A stretch of DNA of 64,000 nt from Moniliella sp. 'wahieum' (GCA_003971905.1 RSEE01000048.1:1-64000); one strand, 5' to 3'; positions 10,698 through 23,203 are shown, numbered from the stretch's first letter. Made by a program: numbers and translations. The notes: a model not told the origin generated them from the sequence alone.

Positions 10698-13600
10698 TCA
10701 GTGCGCTGTGCAAGCCAGCGTCTTCCGGATAAGGATGGGCCTTACTGCGCCGCGACCGCAGCCACCGCAACCGGCACCGGCATCGGGGGTGGCATCAAAC
10801 AAGTCCGGGTGAGAAATACAAAACTCAACGATCCGTGCCTTGGTGCCCATCTCTGCCAACTCGCGGTAGCTTTGGTCGGGGGAGCGGAGGAGGGTAGGAC
10901 GAAAACGACACCGAGGTTACGAGCTGTCATGCGAGTTTGGTCCGCTCGTGCTTGGACATGGAATAAGTGCAGTACGAGCGTGCGGAGCGTGGCAAAGTGG
11001 TAAGTTGGCATGCGAGCAAGTAGGCTACGCACTTGGTCTTGCAACCGAGCATCGTCTAACCCAGAGTCCAGACTAGCAGGACCTGCAGTATTAGGTGGTG
11101 GGTCAGGTCCCCCAGGCCACCTGGACCTGCACCTGCACCGCCTGAGCCTGCACCGCCTGAACCTGGACCGGCACCCGGCTCGCCCCTCGCCCGCACCCGT
11201 GCCTGCGCCCCTAGACCCCACCCTGGGATCCCGTTCGCGGTCCGGGGCAAACAACGCGAGCCATTCGTCGTGCAAGGCAAATGTCATCAAGGGGGTTGGC
11301 AAAGCGCGGAAATAATTTTTCAACACGCTCGTCACAGCTCCAATATCGTTAAACCGTTCGGCATCGTCCAGATCAAAGTGTTCGCCCCGTTCGAAGAGCT
11401 GCGTGATCTCTTTGGCCGAACTCGTCCCGCCCGATTTGCGGTAGATGCCTTCAAAGTCCATTCTGTGGCGCGATCGGGGTCGTGTTAGTAAGTCAAGTCA
11501 CGTCGAAGAGTCGAGGCAGGGGGGGGGGGGGGGCGGGGGACGTACCATTCATCTCTACAGCCTCGATACACTTTTCGACAATGAGGGGAACCTGACGCAT
11601 TTCTTGAGCGCACTGGTCTGCCAATTCCGAGCCAAACATGGACCCCGATACGATCAAAGCAGCATCCTTGCGGGTCTTGCGTGGCTCGCACGAGCACGAA
11701 GCAGGCAAACTTTCTCTGCCGTAAGTGCACAGCTGCGCCACATGAGGTGCACCGAGCCTCACTTGCGCCCCACATGTTCTTCCCACAGGCCATGCAGCGC
11801 GTCGGACGCAGCACGTTGAACGGGACCAAAGTATGTTCTTGTCCCGTAGCGCGACTTAGCGTGCTAGTTGATTCAGATAGACCAAGTGACGCTGCGCCCG
11901 ACTGGACCGAGGCGGAATGCACGTGGTGCCCCATGTGGTGCCCCGATCCCGATACTGATACTGATCCCGACACTGACGGACGCTTAGGAAACGCTTGGCT
12001 CGCCGTTCCGCCCGTGGCGACCAAGGGGACCGAGACCATCGCGGCGCCAATCGAAGGTACAGGAGGACGGGACGACTTGGCCCACCAAAACTTTTTCCCC
12101 GGTGCAGAAGGCGCATTGGTACTGGCGACGGAGGTGGCGGGGGTAGAGGACAAAGCGGACGCGGACATGGACACGGACACGGACGTGGATGCGGTGCTTT
12201 CCGTACCAGTCTGGCTGGGGATGGGGTAGGAAGGCGATGGGGCTCGATCGAGCACGTCGGGAAGGGGGACGGTGGTCTGTTGCGGTGTAGGGGAACGACC
12301 AAAGCCGAATGTGGTAGACAGACTGCCGGAGGAGGTGGAATGGGACAGACCCGAGCCATTGAAGCGTTGTAGCAGGCCAGATCGGGGGGGGTGCACGCGG
12401 CCCAGGACAGAGGAAGGGGTAGGTGATGGCTGGGGTTGGGGTTGAGGTTGGGTTGGCTGGGGCCGTGGGTGGATCCAACGGGCAGAGCAGGTAACTGAAC
12501 CCATTGGTTGTGGTGGAACTGTGCTTCGTACTGGTCCAGCACACGCGAGTAATCTTCAATCAAGCGTGCTTGCTGAGCCACTGCGTCGGACAACTCCTCA
12601 TTCTTTTGCGTCAGGGATACAGCCTCCTCTTGCAAACTGTCTTTCAACGTGACCAGCTGCTCCACGTCACGCGCAAGAACAGCCGCCTGGTCACGGAGAT
12701 ACGAGACGGACTGTTCGAGCGTCGTACGCTCTGCCACCAGATCGTCCATTGCTGCACGGTGGGAGGCCTTGACTTGGTCCAAGCGAGCCGCAAGACGAGC
12801 CATCAAGATAGCATGGTGATCTTCACTCTTCTTCGTGTAACTTGGCCGCGGCCTCCACCTGGGCGGCTTGGTGAAGCTCGTCCCCATCATCCGCTTGCTG
12901 CGACTGATCCATGACAGCGTCCAAACTGGGGCTATCCGGGGAAAGCGGCAAGGCGCGTGCGGCCGTTAACGCATCCACCTCTTCCTCCAACCCCTCGGCC
13001 GTCAACGGTTCGGTGGTGTTACCACTGATGGGTTGAACCAGGGCCATTCCGATCGCGCCAACGCCCGTGAGAGGCTCATTCCCTCCTGCTAGTTGAGGGC
13101 TGGTTGCTACCGACGTATCCACCCTCAAAGAAGGGGGGTGGCGCGGACCGGGTACTACATTGTTCGTTCGTTTCCGTCGAGGCAAGGGATGCACCGACTG
13201 GGCCTCGAGCGAACTGGAATCGTCTTGCTGGGGCTGGCGTTGTTGGGACCGGACGCGGGAGCTGAGGGTGACGCTGGTCCGCAAAGCAGCCTTGTTGGCC
13301 TTGACGAGTTCAGCCAATTCCGAGCGTTCCAATTCACGTTGGGCAGCTAAGCGTGCCAGATCCGCCTCCAGCACCGCAACGACTGACGCGCTGGGTCGTC
13401 CGGGTCGTCAATAGGGGAAGGAACGGAACTGTGCACCGAAGCGCGTAGCGCGACCAGGCGCGCCTCAGCCAAGTGCCGCGCATTGACTTCGGCGTCAAAC
13501 TCGGTACGGGCGAGAGAGAAGCCCTGGGCGGCCACACGCGAGGCTCGACGCATCTTGTTGTATTTGGACTGGAGCTTGGTATGTTCTGCACGTTGCGACT

Positions 13601-15519
13601 TGCTCCGGTTCAGATGGGCCACCACCTCGGCAGCCACCTGGGTGGGGAGATGGATGCCTGGATCAGGAGCATCCGACGCCGACGTACTCTGCGTCTCGGC
13701 ATCGAGCAGCAATTGACGTACTTTCTCTGCTAGCATATCCAGTTCGTTGGGCGACATGGGCTGGGAGGAGAGATGGGAAACAGGACGAGAGGTGGCGACC
13801 GAGGAAGACCAGCGGGAGGCTTCGGCCACAGGGGTATCGGGGACTAGCTTGGTGGCGCCGTGAGAAGGTGCCTGCACCTCGGCCCGCGACCGGATCTTCC
13901 CAGGCAATCTCGTCGGCTGGTCCCCCGATACGTTCCATGAGCGTTACGAGCTTCTGGTCATGGAACGAGGACCCATCCTTATCGCTCCGATCCCTCTCCT
14001 GGACCGAGGGACTGCCGCTGGGCTGGGTAAAGAACGACACATCCCTCGCCGAGTCGGCAGACCAGCGGGACCGATCACTACCGCTCGAAGGCATGTCCGT
14101 ATAGGAGGGGTCGTCAATCAGCACGGGAGGGGGTACGATCCGCAAGGCTGGACGCGGCTCTGGCCCATCAACCGTCCATGGAGGGGTGGTGGTTCCTTTC
14201 TCCATGGGCGCCGAGGGCGCCGAGCGTACCTTGTCTATCGAAGGATGCCCGGACACGGGTGTGCTGTTGGAAGCCCGTTGTACAATGGCTGATCCGGTGC
14301 CTGGTGCGGATGAAGGCCCGCCGGTGCAGAGTCAGGTGAGGTCCGATGCGAGATGGGCGTGGGTGATGGCAGGATTGGGGGAAGAGATAGGGAAGGCGTG
14401 GTCTGGAATGGGATCGGCTGGGCCATTGTCGCCCATTTTGGCAAGGAGAGAGAGATAGGTGGTGTGGACGTGTCTGGCTTCACTCCCGCCGGGGGAGAGA
14501 CAAGGTCAGATTGTGAGTGGGGTTCAACCGTAGCGCTGGCTTGCAGCGCACTGAGGGTGGGGGCGGTGGTGGTTGGCATGCCCAGAGGGGAGGGGGATGA
14601 CATGGCAGGCGACGGAACAGGGGGTGGGGAGAAAGGTCGTCGTGAGCGCAAGGTAGATTGGGCCATGGCGTTCATCAGGGCCATCGGCTCGGTCGAAGGG
14701 GTGGAAAAACTGGCGGGGCTGTTGGGGAGAGGGGAGCGAGCAACAGAGGGAGAGAAAGAGGTGGCCCTACTGGCACTTGGCACGGGCGACAAACGCACTT
14801 CCTCCTCGCCGGTTCCACGTGTTCGAGCCGTGTCGAGTGCGGGTGGAGCAGGTGCGGGCGCCGGTTGGGCCGGGGTGGCAGCGGCGGCCGAGAGGGACGA
14901 GGGCGCCGAGACGGACGAGAGGGGCGCAGGGCCAAGAGGAGCGAGCGACGAAGGTGGCGCGGACGGGGCAGAAGGTGCTGAGGCTGGGGTGGAGGCGGAG
15001 GCGGAGGCGGGTGCGGGTGCGGGTGCGCTGGACGAGGGCTCGGGTGCAGGTGGTTGTGCGGTTGCGGCGACGATGGCTGCGGTTGCGGCGGGCGTTGTGG
15101 CAGGGCATGCAGTAGATGCCCTGGGACGTCGAGACGAACACCAGGTCGGCAATGGGCTTGTGGCAGGCGCGGCAGGAAAAGCAGTGGGCATGGTACGCAT
15201 CCTCGCCGGCGACGACAGCCTCCTCGGAGATGGGCAGCTGGCAGCGGGCGCATGTGTAGGCGCAGCCGGTGCAGAGCGGGCGGCCGTCGGAGGAGCGGAG
15301 CTCGAGGGCCGAGTCGGCATCGGCGCCCGTGTCGATGAGGTTGCCACAGCGGCCGCAGACAAAGCAGGCGCAGTGCCAGTAGGTGTCGCTAAAGTGGATG
15401 ATGCCGCCCTCGGCGACCTGGGGCTCGATGTGGAGGTGGCAGCCGCCGCAGACCAGGGGCTCGTCGGTGGCGGGGGCAGTGGCGGTGGCGGTGGCGGTGG
15501 GCACGGCCGCAGCAGCCAT
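10698..15519 (-). CDS. LIM-LIM-coiled-coil-C1-RhoGAP protein (Rga1-like GTPase-activating protein)
   Basis: A Rho/Cdc42-type GTPase-activating protein for polarity and wall growth. From the ATG at 15519, two LIM zinc domains follow: CGGCHLHI to CFVCGRCG, then YTCARCQLPI to IYCMPCHN, with expected Cys/His spacing. A long Pro/Ala/Ser-rich linker (about 14250-15100) precedes coiled-coil segments (about 12540-13900, including VSYLRDQAAVLARDVEQL). A C1 (diacylglycerol-type) domain follows near 11690-11840: HTLVPFNVLRPTRCMACGK and the CTSCGAAVH core. The RhoGAP domain starts VPLIVEKCIEAVE, crosses an intron (GTACGT at about 11535, CACAG at about 11465), and continues FEGIYRKSGG, whose Arg is the catalytic finger. 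The stop is TGA at 10698. At least five non-intron frame changes are needed. Domain order matches fungal Rga1/Rga2-class proteins with an extra C1, known from filamentous fungi. Confidence 0.85.
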
Positions 15520-16785
15520 CGGATGGGGATGGGGATGGGGGTGGGGATGGGGGGGCAGGTGGGAGGTCGGTGGTGAGCGAAGTGCATTGGGCCATGCCTG
15601 GGCGCCTCAGCAAGCATAGCAGCATAGCAGCCATAGCAGCCAATAGCAGCCAATAGCAGCCATTCGCGTTAGCAGCCATCGCTGAGCTCGGCCGCCGCAC
15701 CCTGCCGCACCCGCACCGCCACCCGCACGCGACGAGTGGCGCCGTGCTGCGCTGCGGTGCCTGCCTGCATCATGCAACCATGCAATGCACCATGCAATGC
15801 CCCATGCATCACCCGCTGCACCCCTGCATGCGGCAGGGCGCCAGTGCGCCGCGTGGCCACGTCGGGACGTGTCCCTGGCAGCGGCAGGGCGCCAGTGCTC
15901 CTGCCCCGTGCTGCTCCACATCGCACCCCGCCAACGCCGCAGCATGCAGCACCCGTGCAGCCGCGGCCCACCACATATCACGTGACACCCCGCCCGCCCC
16001 TTTGCTGTCCCACCGCCGATCGAACAACCAACCCAGTCGCGGCTGGCATCGCCCTGCCACGCTGGCGGTGGTTAACCCGACTACGATCCTCAGACCCCGC
16101 CTCCGCCCTCATCATCCTCGTCAAGCACCCCACCGGCCTTCACATCTCAGAGCTTCAGGCTTCAGGCACCGACCGCCCCCCTCACCGACCCCAGCCAAAG
16201 CGTAATCAAATTAATCATCCCGTCAGAAAAGCTTGTTCGGCCTCCTGCTGATCTCGGCCAGATATAGATGGCTGTGAGTGCGCTGATAGCTGGATTTGTC
16301 CGGGGGACCCGCTGGGCTGAGCGGCTGGGCGTTGAGCTTGAGTCGCTCAAGGTTCAACGTCAACGTTCAACACGTCTACGTTCGGCGCTGGAGAAGCTCG
16401 AAGCTCGACGCCCGACGCTCGACCATCTCCCAGCCCACGCAATCTTTTTCTCGCTCTGTGCAGGTGGCTCCTATGACATGCATGTCAACCCACCGTCCGT
16501 TTGCACCGCCACCATAACACGTCCAAGTGGCGTCCTTGCATGGGTCTCGTCAGCTGGCAATGCGATGCTGGCATGGGCACTGCGGCCCAAGTAAGCAAAT
16601 GAGAACACGATATATCGACTACAACCACCCCAGCTCGCGGAAGAACGGGAATGCAATGTCGCCTGCCCGACGACCGACGATCGATGTGCGTCGGGGCAGA
16701 GAGCAAACAAAAGGGAAAGGGACAAGGCACTGGGCATTGGGCGCAAGGCATATGGCACAGGGTAACCCCACAAGACCGTTTTTTG
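15520..16785. other. Intergenic region upstream of the RhoGAP gene
   Basis: Holds AGCAGCCAATAGC repeats (15605-15670), CATGCAATGC words (15770-15830), a repeated GGCAGGGCGCCAGTGC segment (about 15833-15848 and 15885-15900), and ACGTTCAACGTTCAAC-like words near 16350-16375. No supportable gene; probably the RhoGAP promoter plus the RAD23 3' end. Confidence 0.5.
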
Positions 16786-18347
16786 CTAATCGACAAAATC
16801 TTCCGGATGCTCAAAGTAATACGATACGGCCAGCTCGACGTTTTTCCCACAGAGCAAGTACACTTCCACGGCCTGCTGCTCCGGCACACCGAGATCGACA
16901 ATGGACCTGACCTCCGCCCGCTCTGCCTCGGAAAGTGATTCGATCGACACCGTTTCAGCAGCGGCGCCAGAGGCGCCTCCCCCCCCGCTCCCGCCCCCAT
17001 TTCTGCCCCTGTACCAAAGGCCGTCAAAAGACTCAGGACCTCGGCCGGGTTGCGCTCTAGCGCCGCCGCCAACATAGGGTTTTGCTGCCCGATCGCACGG
17101 ACCAAGGGTTCCAACGCCGCTGGATTTTGCTCGGCCAGCGTTTGCAGTTGTCGCAGTACCGCCGGGTTGGCCAGGTCCAACGCCTCACTCCTGTTCCTGG
17201 ACATTTGGCCACCGTGGGTCCCGCGCCCGCTCCGTCGGCTCGGCACCGCCTTGCGTCGCTGCCGCTGCGGCCTCGAATAAGTTGGCTGCGCGCTGCGCGG
17301 GCAGGCGGGCGAGCCGCAGCAGAGGGAGAGACAGCCGCTTGGCCCGTCGTTGCGCCTGTCGTTGCGCCTGTCGTTGCGCCCGTCGTTGCGCCCGTCGTTG
17401 CACCCGCCGTGGACTCGGTGGCAGCATGCGTGCCGCGTGCCGCAGAGGGAGGCAAAGTAGGCGGAGCTTGGTCCAGTCCCAGGCCAGCGGGGATGCCCGT
17501 CATCAAGTACTCAACCGCCCGGTCAGGGTTATTGTAGGACGCACGCATTGCCCGTTCCACCTCTGCCAGAGGGAAGCCCATCTCGACCATTTGGTCAATG
17601 GCCGTCCGCAGCGCGGCGCCAGCGAGGAACGCATTACTTGACAGTGCAGTGCCTGCCTCTGGTGCGGGCGCTGAAGATGCAGAGGCTGTCTCGGTGGGAG
17701 GGCTGGCCGTCGCGGGTGCAGGAACGAAGGGAGTTGCCGAGGACGCTTCTTCCGTAGTGGAAGTCTTTTGGTAGTGGAAGTCTCTTGGTAGTGGAAGTCT
17801 CTTTGGTAGTGGAAGTCTTTGGTATCCTGCTCGGGTCCCGGCTTAAGCTCATCCTCGGTGCTCTCTTGGGTTGCGCTGGGGAGGTTGTGTTGAGGTTTTT
17901 TCAGTGATTGTGTGGTGTGGAATCGGGAGCGGACGCTGAGGGTGCCGTGGAGGTGGAGCGGAAGCGGAAGCGGAGGCACCGGCGGAGTTGGGGGCGGAAG
18001 AGGAAGAGGACGCGGAGGCAGAGGCAGAGGTAGAAGCAACAGGCTTGGGGGTAGGCTTAGGTTTAGCCTTGGAAACCATGCTCACGAGAAAGTCCTTCTC
18101 TTTGATGTGGCATGTCTCGATGGTCTGATCATTTGCCAAGATCTTACCGGCAAAGACGATCTTTTGCTGCTCCACCGCATGGCCTTTGGCCGCCGCAATC
18201 TTCTCCTTGACCACAAGGATCTGCAGCGAGGGAAGCGAATCAGCCGGCCATCCATGCACTTGGGGAGAAAATCATACATACAGTGTCACTGGGGTTCACA
18301 TCAATGGCATAAGTGCCCCCGGTTAAAGCCTTGATCGTCACCTGCAT
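16786..18347 (-). CDS. RAD23 homologue: UBL-UBA-XPC-binding-UBA shuttle protein
   Basis: Carries ubiquitylated proteins to the proteasome and partners the XPC/Rad4 damage sensor. Exon 1 (18282-18347) encodes MQVTIKALTGGTYAIDVNP, the UBL start. A 61-nt intron (GTATGT to CTGCAG, 18221-18281) follows. Exon 2 completes the UBL (VVKEKIAAAKGH, KIVFAGKIL, EKDFLVSMVSK). A Pro/Ser/Ala linker leads to UBA1 (MVEMGFPLAEVERAMRASYN, near 17520-17590) and a Thr/Gly/Ala repeat linker. Next is the XPC-binding region (LRQLQTLAEQNPAALEPLV-like, about 17060-17190, with QQNPMLAAALERNP). UBA2 ends the protein (RSIVDLGVPEQQAVEVYLL to YYFEHPEDFVD, then TAG at 16786). Domain content and order match RAD23 throughout. 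Frame changes occur in the linkers and before UBA2. Two minisatellites lie in the linkers. Confidence 0.92.
17338..17404. repeat. 12-bp coding minisatellite in the RAD23 linker
   Basis: Five copies of a 12-base unit (GTCGTTGCGCCY on +) encode repeated Gly-Ala-Thr-Thr on the - strand between UBA1 and the XPC-binding region. Unit length is a multiple of three, so copy-number change keeps the frame. Confidence 0.85.
17750..17826. repeat. 16-18-bp minisatellite in the RAD23 linker
   Basis: Four units built on GGTAGTGGAAGTCTCTT with lengths of about 17, 17, 18 and 16 bases. Unit length is not a multiple of three, so it moves the frame between the UBL linker and UBA1. It may be wholly coding, or the assembly may be wrong here. 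Confidence 0.8.
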
Positions 18348-20233
18348 CGCCGTCGTCGTCGTCGCGTCGTCGCGTGGCGGTGGTGCAGGGGCTGTAGAGG
18401 CAGCCTAGCCCCAGACCTAACACCACTGTGTGGCCGGCGCTGCAATTCCGCCCGGCCGCGACGCTCGGCTCCTGCCTGCGACCCACCCATTCCGCTGGCC
18501 ACGCGTCGCCACAACCCAATTACCCCGCCCCTCATTTACCGTGGGAACACTGCGTTGGTGCGTCCCAACGTCCAACCCAGCGCCTCGGCACCATCAGCGC
18601 ACCAGCCATCAGCCATCAGCCATCAGCACTCCGCTCCCACCACTATCCGAAAAGAGTCTCTGGAAAAGCGGCAGTAAAAGCCAGGGGCAAGCAAAATCAG
18701 GAGAAACTTACAGGCAGGGCAGTTATCTTTGTAGGTATAGAATGCATTCGAAGATCGCTGGGAAGCGATTACACGGCAACCACGGATAGGTGCGACGTAG
18801 GACCGAAGCACCACAATGTAGTAGAGCAGTCAGCTGCACAGCAAGTGGTAGTGAGTGTTGGGGAGCGCGCACTAGGGAGAAGCTGGCCAAGTCGTCAGCA
18901 GCAAAACAGAGGGCTAGCAAGAGACACAGAAGATGTGCGACGGACTCACGGGTCAGGCGATCAAGTCAGCAGTAGCGAGGACAAACGGGATGACGTCGGA
19001 ATGTACACGGACAGGGCGGACGAGGTCATGAACAGCGTCGGTATATGACAGAAGGGACGAATGACGGCGAAGCAAGTCAGATGAGTGGAAGCTAACAAGA
19101 TGAGACGACCCAACCGTGGGATTCCGTGCATGCAGCAGCTGGGCAGACAGTATCGGTGGCAGGACAACTCCAAGCGCGAAGTACGGGAACGTACGATGGC
19201 AGGCAGACCAGCCAAGCAAGAGGACACAGGCGAGGTGAACCACGTGAGCGAGGCAGCCAAAGAGAGAAGACGGACAAGGGTGGGTCGAAGGCGAGAGAGA
19301 CGAACCATGCAGACCTTCTCTGGTCGCTCTCTGACGGAGGCACCAGAGGGCAGGTTACATGCGTCGGCACAGAGGGCAGACCAGCCCGGCAACAATACAA
19401 CCACTAACCACGCGTGAGCACAAGCGTACAGATGTCTATCTGAGGGCAGCACCAGAGGGCACGCGATCTCGGCTGCACACGATTATGGAGTCTCAGAGGC
19501 TATACGGTGAGGCGTGGGTTACAGCCTCAAATGGTGTCGTGGGGTCTCTGCCACGTGCCTCCCCACGGCCCCGCCCGCTCACTGCTCTAGTCGATCAACC
19601 CATCATGTTTACGCTTAGTATGCGTCGGGCTCTAGTCCAGGGCTTCAAGTGCCCGACCATGCCAGCAACAAACCGCATGAGCGAGCCCGGTGGGCGGAGC
19701 ATTTCCCCTGACCTTGCTGCGTTTTGCAAATGTGATATGGATCGTTATGGGTATGTATAGAAGTCGAAGAGATCTTTTCGTAGAAGATCTTTGTGGAAAA
19801 CTCACGCATGGGCGGGGTGGGTAAAGAATAAAGTAGGTGGGGTCATAGGATAGGATACTGAAGCTTGAAGCTGCATATCCCCTCTTTTGCATATACATAC
19901 CAGGCAATCCCAGCTCAGCGGAGGTTGGGGGCACAGACAGAGAACTGTTCCACGTCGTCTCTCTACGTCCGCGTCGGGCGTATCTAAATCCAGCGCTCGG
20001 CCAGCGCGCGCAGCGCCCTCACGCGTCACGCGGCAGCATCACGCATCACGCCTCAACGTCCTCAACCCCACAACTCAGTTTCGTGGCTTGCCCCAGTGCA
20101 TTTAGCAAGTCCATCGCGCTGCCTCCGCCGCTGCGCTGATTGCCCACTCTTTCGTTCTCTATCCACTGTTGTATTCTCCCACATTACTCCCTTTTGTGCT
20201 GCCACCACAGAGATTCCCAAGTGGGCAAGTACG
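18348..20233. other. Intergenic region between divergent RAD23 and membrane-protein genes
   Basis: Starts with ATCAGCCATCAGCC words (18600-18627). The rest is ordinary mixed sequence. Frames on both strands (for example 18961-19452 - and 19085-19417 +) overlap each other, lack domain signatures and look like chance. A palindromic GATCTTTTCGTAGAAGATC-like hairpin lies at about 19770-19790. Confidence 0.45.
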
Positions 20234-21225
20234 ATGGAGTTGTCGCCTGCGCTGGATACGCAAACGTACAATGCCTCCATTCTGCTTTGGACCTCGTTCG
20301 TGGCCACGGGCATTTTGGGATGGGAGCTAGTGACTCAGTTTCCATCGGATATGCAATTTGTGGTGCTTCCGGCGCTACGCGAGCTTTTCAGCAAGAAGCA
20401 CACCCGCCGAGGAATGCTACCTGCCACATGTTTGCTGGTCGCACGCGTGCTGGTCGTACCGACGTGTGTGGCTACATTGTCGTTTGGAAGGCGAGGTGCA
20501 TGTCAGCTTTCGGCACGGTGCTTTGTCGCATTTGTCGCTCTTGGGTCCATCAACATGCAAGTACACACCTATCGCATCCGTGCCATTATTGGAGCTCATC
20601 GATCCAACTGCCCCTATCGTAAACAGCTCCTCCTCGTTGCTTTTATCTTACTCATCGTCGGCCAGGCAGTGTCATGGATCTACTTTCTCTTTCACACGCA
20701 TACGGAAACGTACGTCCTTCAGGTTCCCATCACGATGCACTATAATGCGACCAGTGTGCCGAGACATTGACCTACCATATCATGCTCACATACTGACGCG
20801 CTGCGCCCATTTAGACTGCCAGAAAGCGTCCCTCCTCTAAAGATGGGATATCACTGCAGCCCGCCACGATGTGATCGCTACGCTGGATTGGTGACCTACG
20901 CACTGAGTCTGGTGCAGGACCTCGGGTTAGTCGGGACAACCTATACGGTTCTCTACTCGGTGCGGAAACGTCGGGCGGCGTAGCAACGAGATCCACTCCC
21001 AGCTGCTGCTTGATTCTCTCCGGTACTTTGTCCTGGCCATGATGGTGGAGGTGTATGCGTTGGTGGCGCATGCCCTGGGTCACAGCCTCTTCCACCCGCG
21101 ACACTCTCTTGGGAAGCACCATTCTCGTCGTGCATTCTGTCCTTGCCCTGGCGGTAGGACCACGGTGCATAACGGTACGCTGGCCACTCACCTTTGATCA
21201 GGTTTTCTAAACCCCATTGTACACT
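20234..21225 (+). CDS. Multi-pass membrane protein, unnamed basidiomycete-type family
   Basis: Predicted plasma- or endomembrane protein of unknown function. The ATG at 20234 opens MELSPALDTQTYNASI. Hydrophobic helices follow (LLWTSFVATGILGWELV, TCLLVARVLVVPTCVATL, LLLVAFILLIVGQAVSWIYF). An intron (GTACGT near 20709 to TTTAG at 20813) splices in phase 2 to LPESVPPLKMGYHCSP. More helices follow (YAGLVTYALSLVQDLG; YFVLAMMVEVYALVAHAL; STILVVHSVLALAVGPR). About six to seven segments and the late GPR motif recall seven-helix proteins common in basidiomycetes. Two frame changes occur after about 20980. The C-terminus is unclear; another exon may lie near 21285-21700. Family assignment is by pattern only. 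Confidence 0.6.
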
Positions 21226-22138
21226 GACATGCAAAACACGATACCCTCTCTTTTGGCATATCTATTATCCAGTCGCTTAAAAAGGCAGGCCAGAGGAGGC
21301 ATAGGCTGGGCCCTCATCAACTCCTGGGGTGGGACGAGAGGTAGACTCGCCTACGTCACCTTACTTTCCTCGCTCACTTGGCTCTCCCCACTCACTCTCA
21401 CCCCATTCGCAACCATGGTGGAGACCATTGTCCCCATGGCCATTGGCAAGCAACCCTCCTTCGAATCCGAATTGGTCGGGGTGGCATATTCTCCTGGCCT
21501 AGTCTCACCATTCCCATCTACCTCCGTCTCCTTCCATACCGTCGGAACCCACCGTCCTTCTCGATCGGATGTGCTCCCGATGCACCCGAAGCATACCTTG
21601 CTGCCCATTACCAGCAGTAGTGTTCACCCTCCTTGTATCAACCAAATCAGCTCGTTTCAAGAGCAGGACTCGTCCAAATATGGGGACCCCTACCCTTGAC
21701 CCTCTTCCCACCTTCAACCCGCTCCCCCATTATACACAACAAACACGCGGGATGGCACAACGTACCGTGACCCCTTCAGATTCCATTACTTTGGAGAAAC
21801 GACGCCGTGTGAATGAGTGACGAATGAATGTATTACTGGGTAGCATCTGTACAGGGATCTACAAGGTGGTGTATATCTTTTCTCAGTGTGGAGACGACAG
21901 TACGGGTGGATGTGGTACGGTCAGGACGCTCGATGGCAGCGGCGCGAGCCCTTTCGATGCAATTGGGGGAAAATGCGTCAAGTGAGCAATGTGTACTGAT
22001 AGCCCGTATAGGATAGATGGTCGAGAGTACCTTGGGAGTGTCGAGTTGAATGGATTTGACGAGTTTGACCAGTATAAAGACAGCACTCCAGATTTAAGGA
22101 AGAGTTGAATACGTAACAGGGGTCACGTTGACTGTACG
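21226..22138. other. Region downstream of the membrane-protein gene
   Basis: A + strand frame at 21217-21699 may include a 3' exon of the membrane-protein gene or its UTR, but it has no domain I recognise. The remainder up to the tRNA looks non-coding. Confidence 0.35.
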
Positions 22139-22223
22139 TCTCCGATAGTTTAGTGGCTATGACACGTCCCTGTCATCTCGACGGGCGTTCGGACGAGACC
22201 CGGGTTCGATTCCGGTCGAGAGT
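22139..22223 (+). tRNA. tRNA-Asp (GTC) with intron, stems imperfect
   Basis: D-arm TAGTTTAGTGG, anticodon stem CGTCC/GGACG around loop CTGTCA (anticodon GTC), then T-arm GGGTTCGATTCC. An intron of about 14 bases follows position 37 (about 22177-22190). The acceptor and T stems each look one base short (T-arm GATTCCGG where tRNA-Asp normally has GATTCCCGG). This fits homopolymer loss in the assembly better than a true pseudogene. A T-rich run just after the gene suits Pol III termination. Confidence 0.8.
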
Positions 22224-23203
22224 TTCTTTTTTCAACAGCATTTTTTCGGAGGGGCACACCGAGCCAATGGGCGGAGCGCCTGGTGACGATGGCGGATTGC
22301 CACATCTGAGGTTGGCTACCTTTTGCTACCGGCTCCCCCGAGCGCCGCGGCGAGGGGTAGCACTTACCATACAGACGGGAAATTTGAATGCCTGCTCTCT
22401 GATCTGGGGCGTTTTCCAGTGGCAATCCAAATCGAATTTGCAAAACTGCCATCCGTGCAGGCTGCAGCCCTGGCCAAGCCGATTGGCGGGGCCATGGCCT
22501 ATGCTAGGATGTGCGAGCAACATCGACGATCTGCGCTCGGGGACCCGACGTCGGGCCAACCCTACTGCAGGAGGCGAGTGGGTGCATGCCGGGGGGTAGT
22601 GGCCAGGGGGCAGCCGACAGCGCCGCAGACGGGCAGCCTGCGTGCAGCGCCTGACAGCCTCGCGCGTGTGTGGGCAGATGCCCGGTGCGCCCACGCACTG
22701 CCCGTGGGCGCCGGCGTGCCGCATGCCGCCGAGCCAAGTGCGCCCTGAGCATGAGCCCCCCTGCAGCGCCGGACGTGCACCCTGGTCTCGCTAGCGGATG
22801 GGCCGTCGAAGCGAAGGAGCTGTCATCGTTGTCACCGATCATCGGGCTGCCGGCACATGCCGGCTGGGACGGCGCGCAGCAGGCCAGTTGCGGAGCTGGG
22901 GTGGATGGCCGCCGCGCTGGCAGTGGCGGAGCTGCGCGGGCGACACTGGCCCCCGGCAGGGTGGGTTGGCAGGCACGGCGCCCGTGTGCGGTGTGGCATG
23001 CGTCCCCACGCAGCCGGCCGATCTGGCCGGCGGAGCGCGGCGGGCGGGACGCAGGGCGACAGACGGCAGCAGCTGCGAGCTCAGCCCAGCCGCCAAAGCC
23101 CGTTGGATGCGCCCCCTGCGCCCCACCGCCTGCCCCCGCCGTTTGCCACCACCACCACCGCTTTCCCCCCCCCCCCTTCCCTCGACGCCGACACCCGACG
23201 ACG
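22224..23203. other. GC-rich region upstream of FKS1
   Basis: Very GC-rich, with Arg/Ala-rich chance frames on both strands. It probably contains the FKS1 promoter and 5' UTR, possibly an upstream exon. No independent gene supported. Confidence 0.4.

Noticed and set aside
14353-15576. 407-codon open frame on the + strand
   Set aside because: It is antisense to the LIM and linker part of the RhoGAP gene; its Ala/Gly/Glu-rich composition mirrors the GC-rich coding strand.
18961-19452. Leu/Cys-rich - strand frame as a possible membrane protein
   Set aside because: It overlaps equally long frames on the other strand, has no consistent helix pattern and lies in the shared promoter region.
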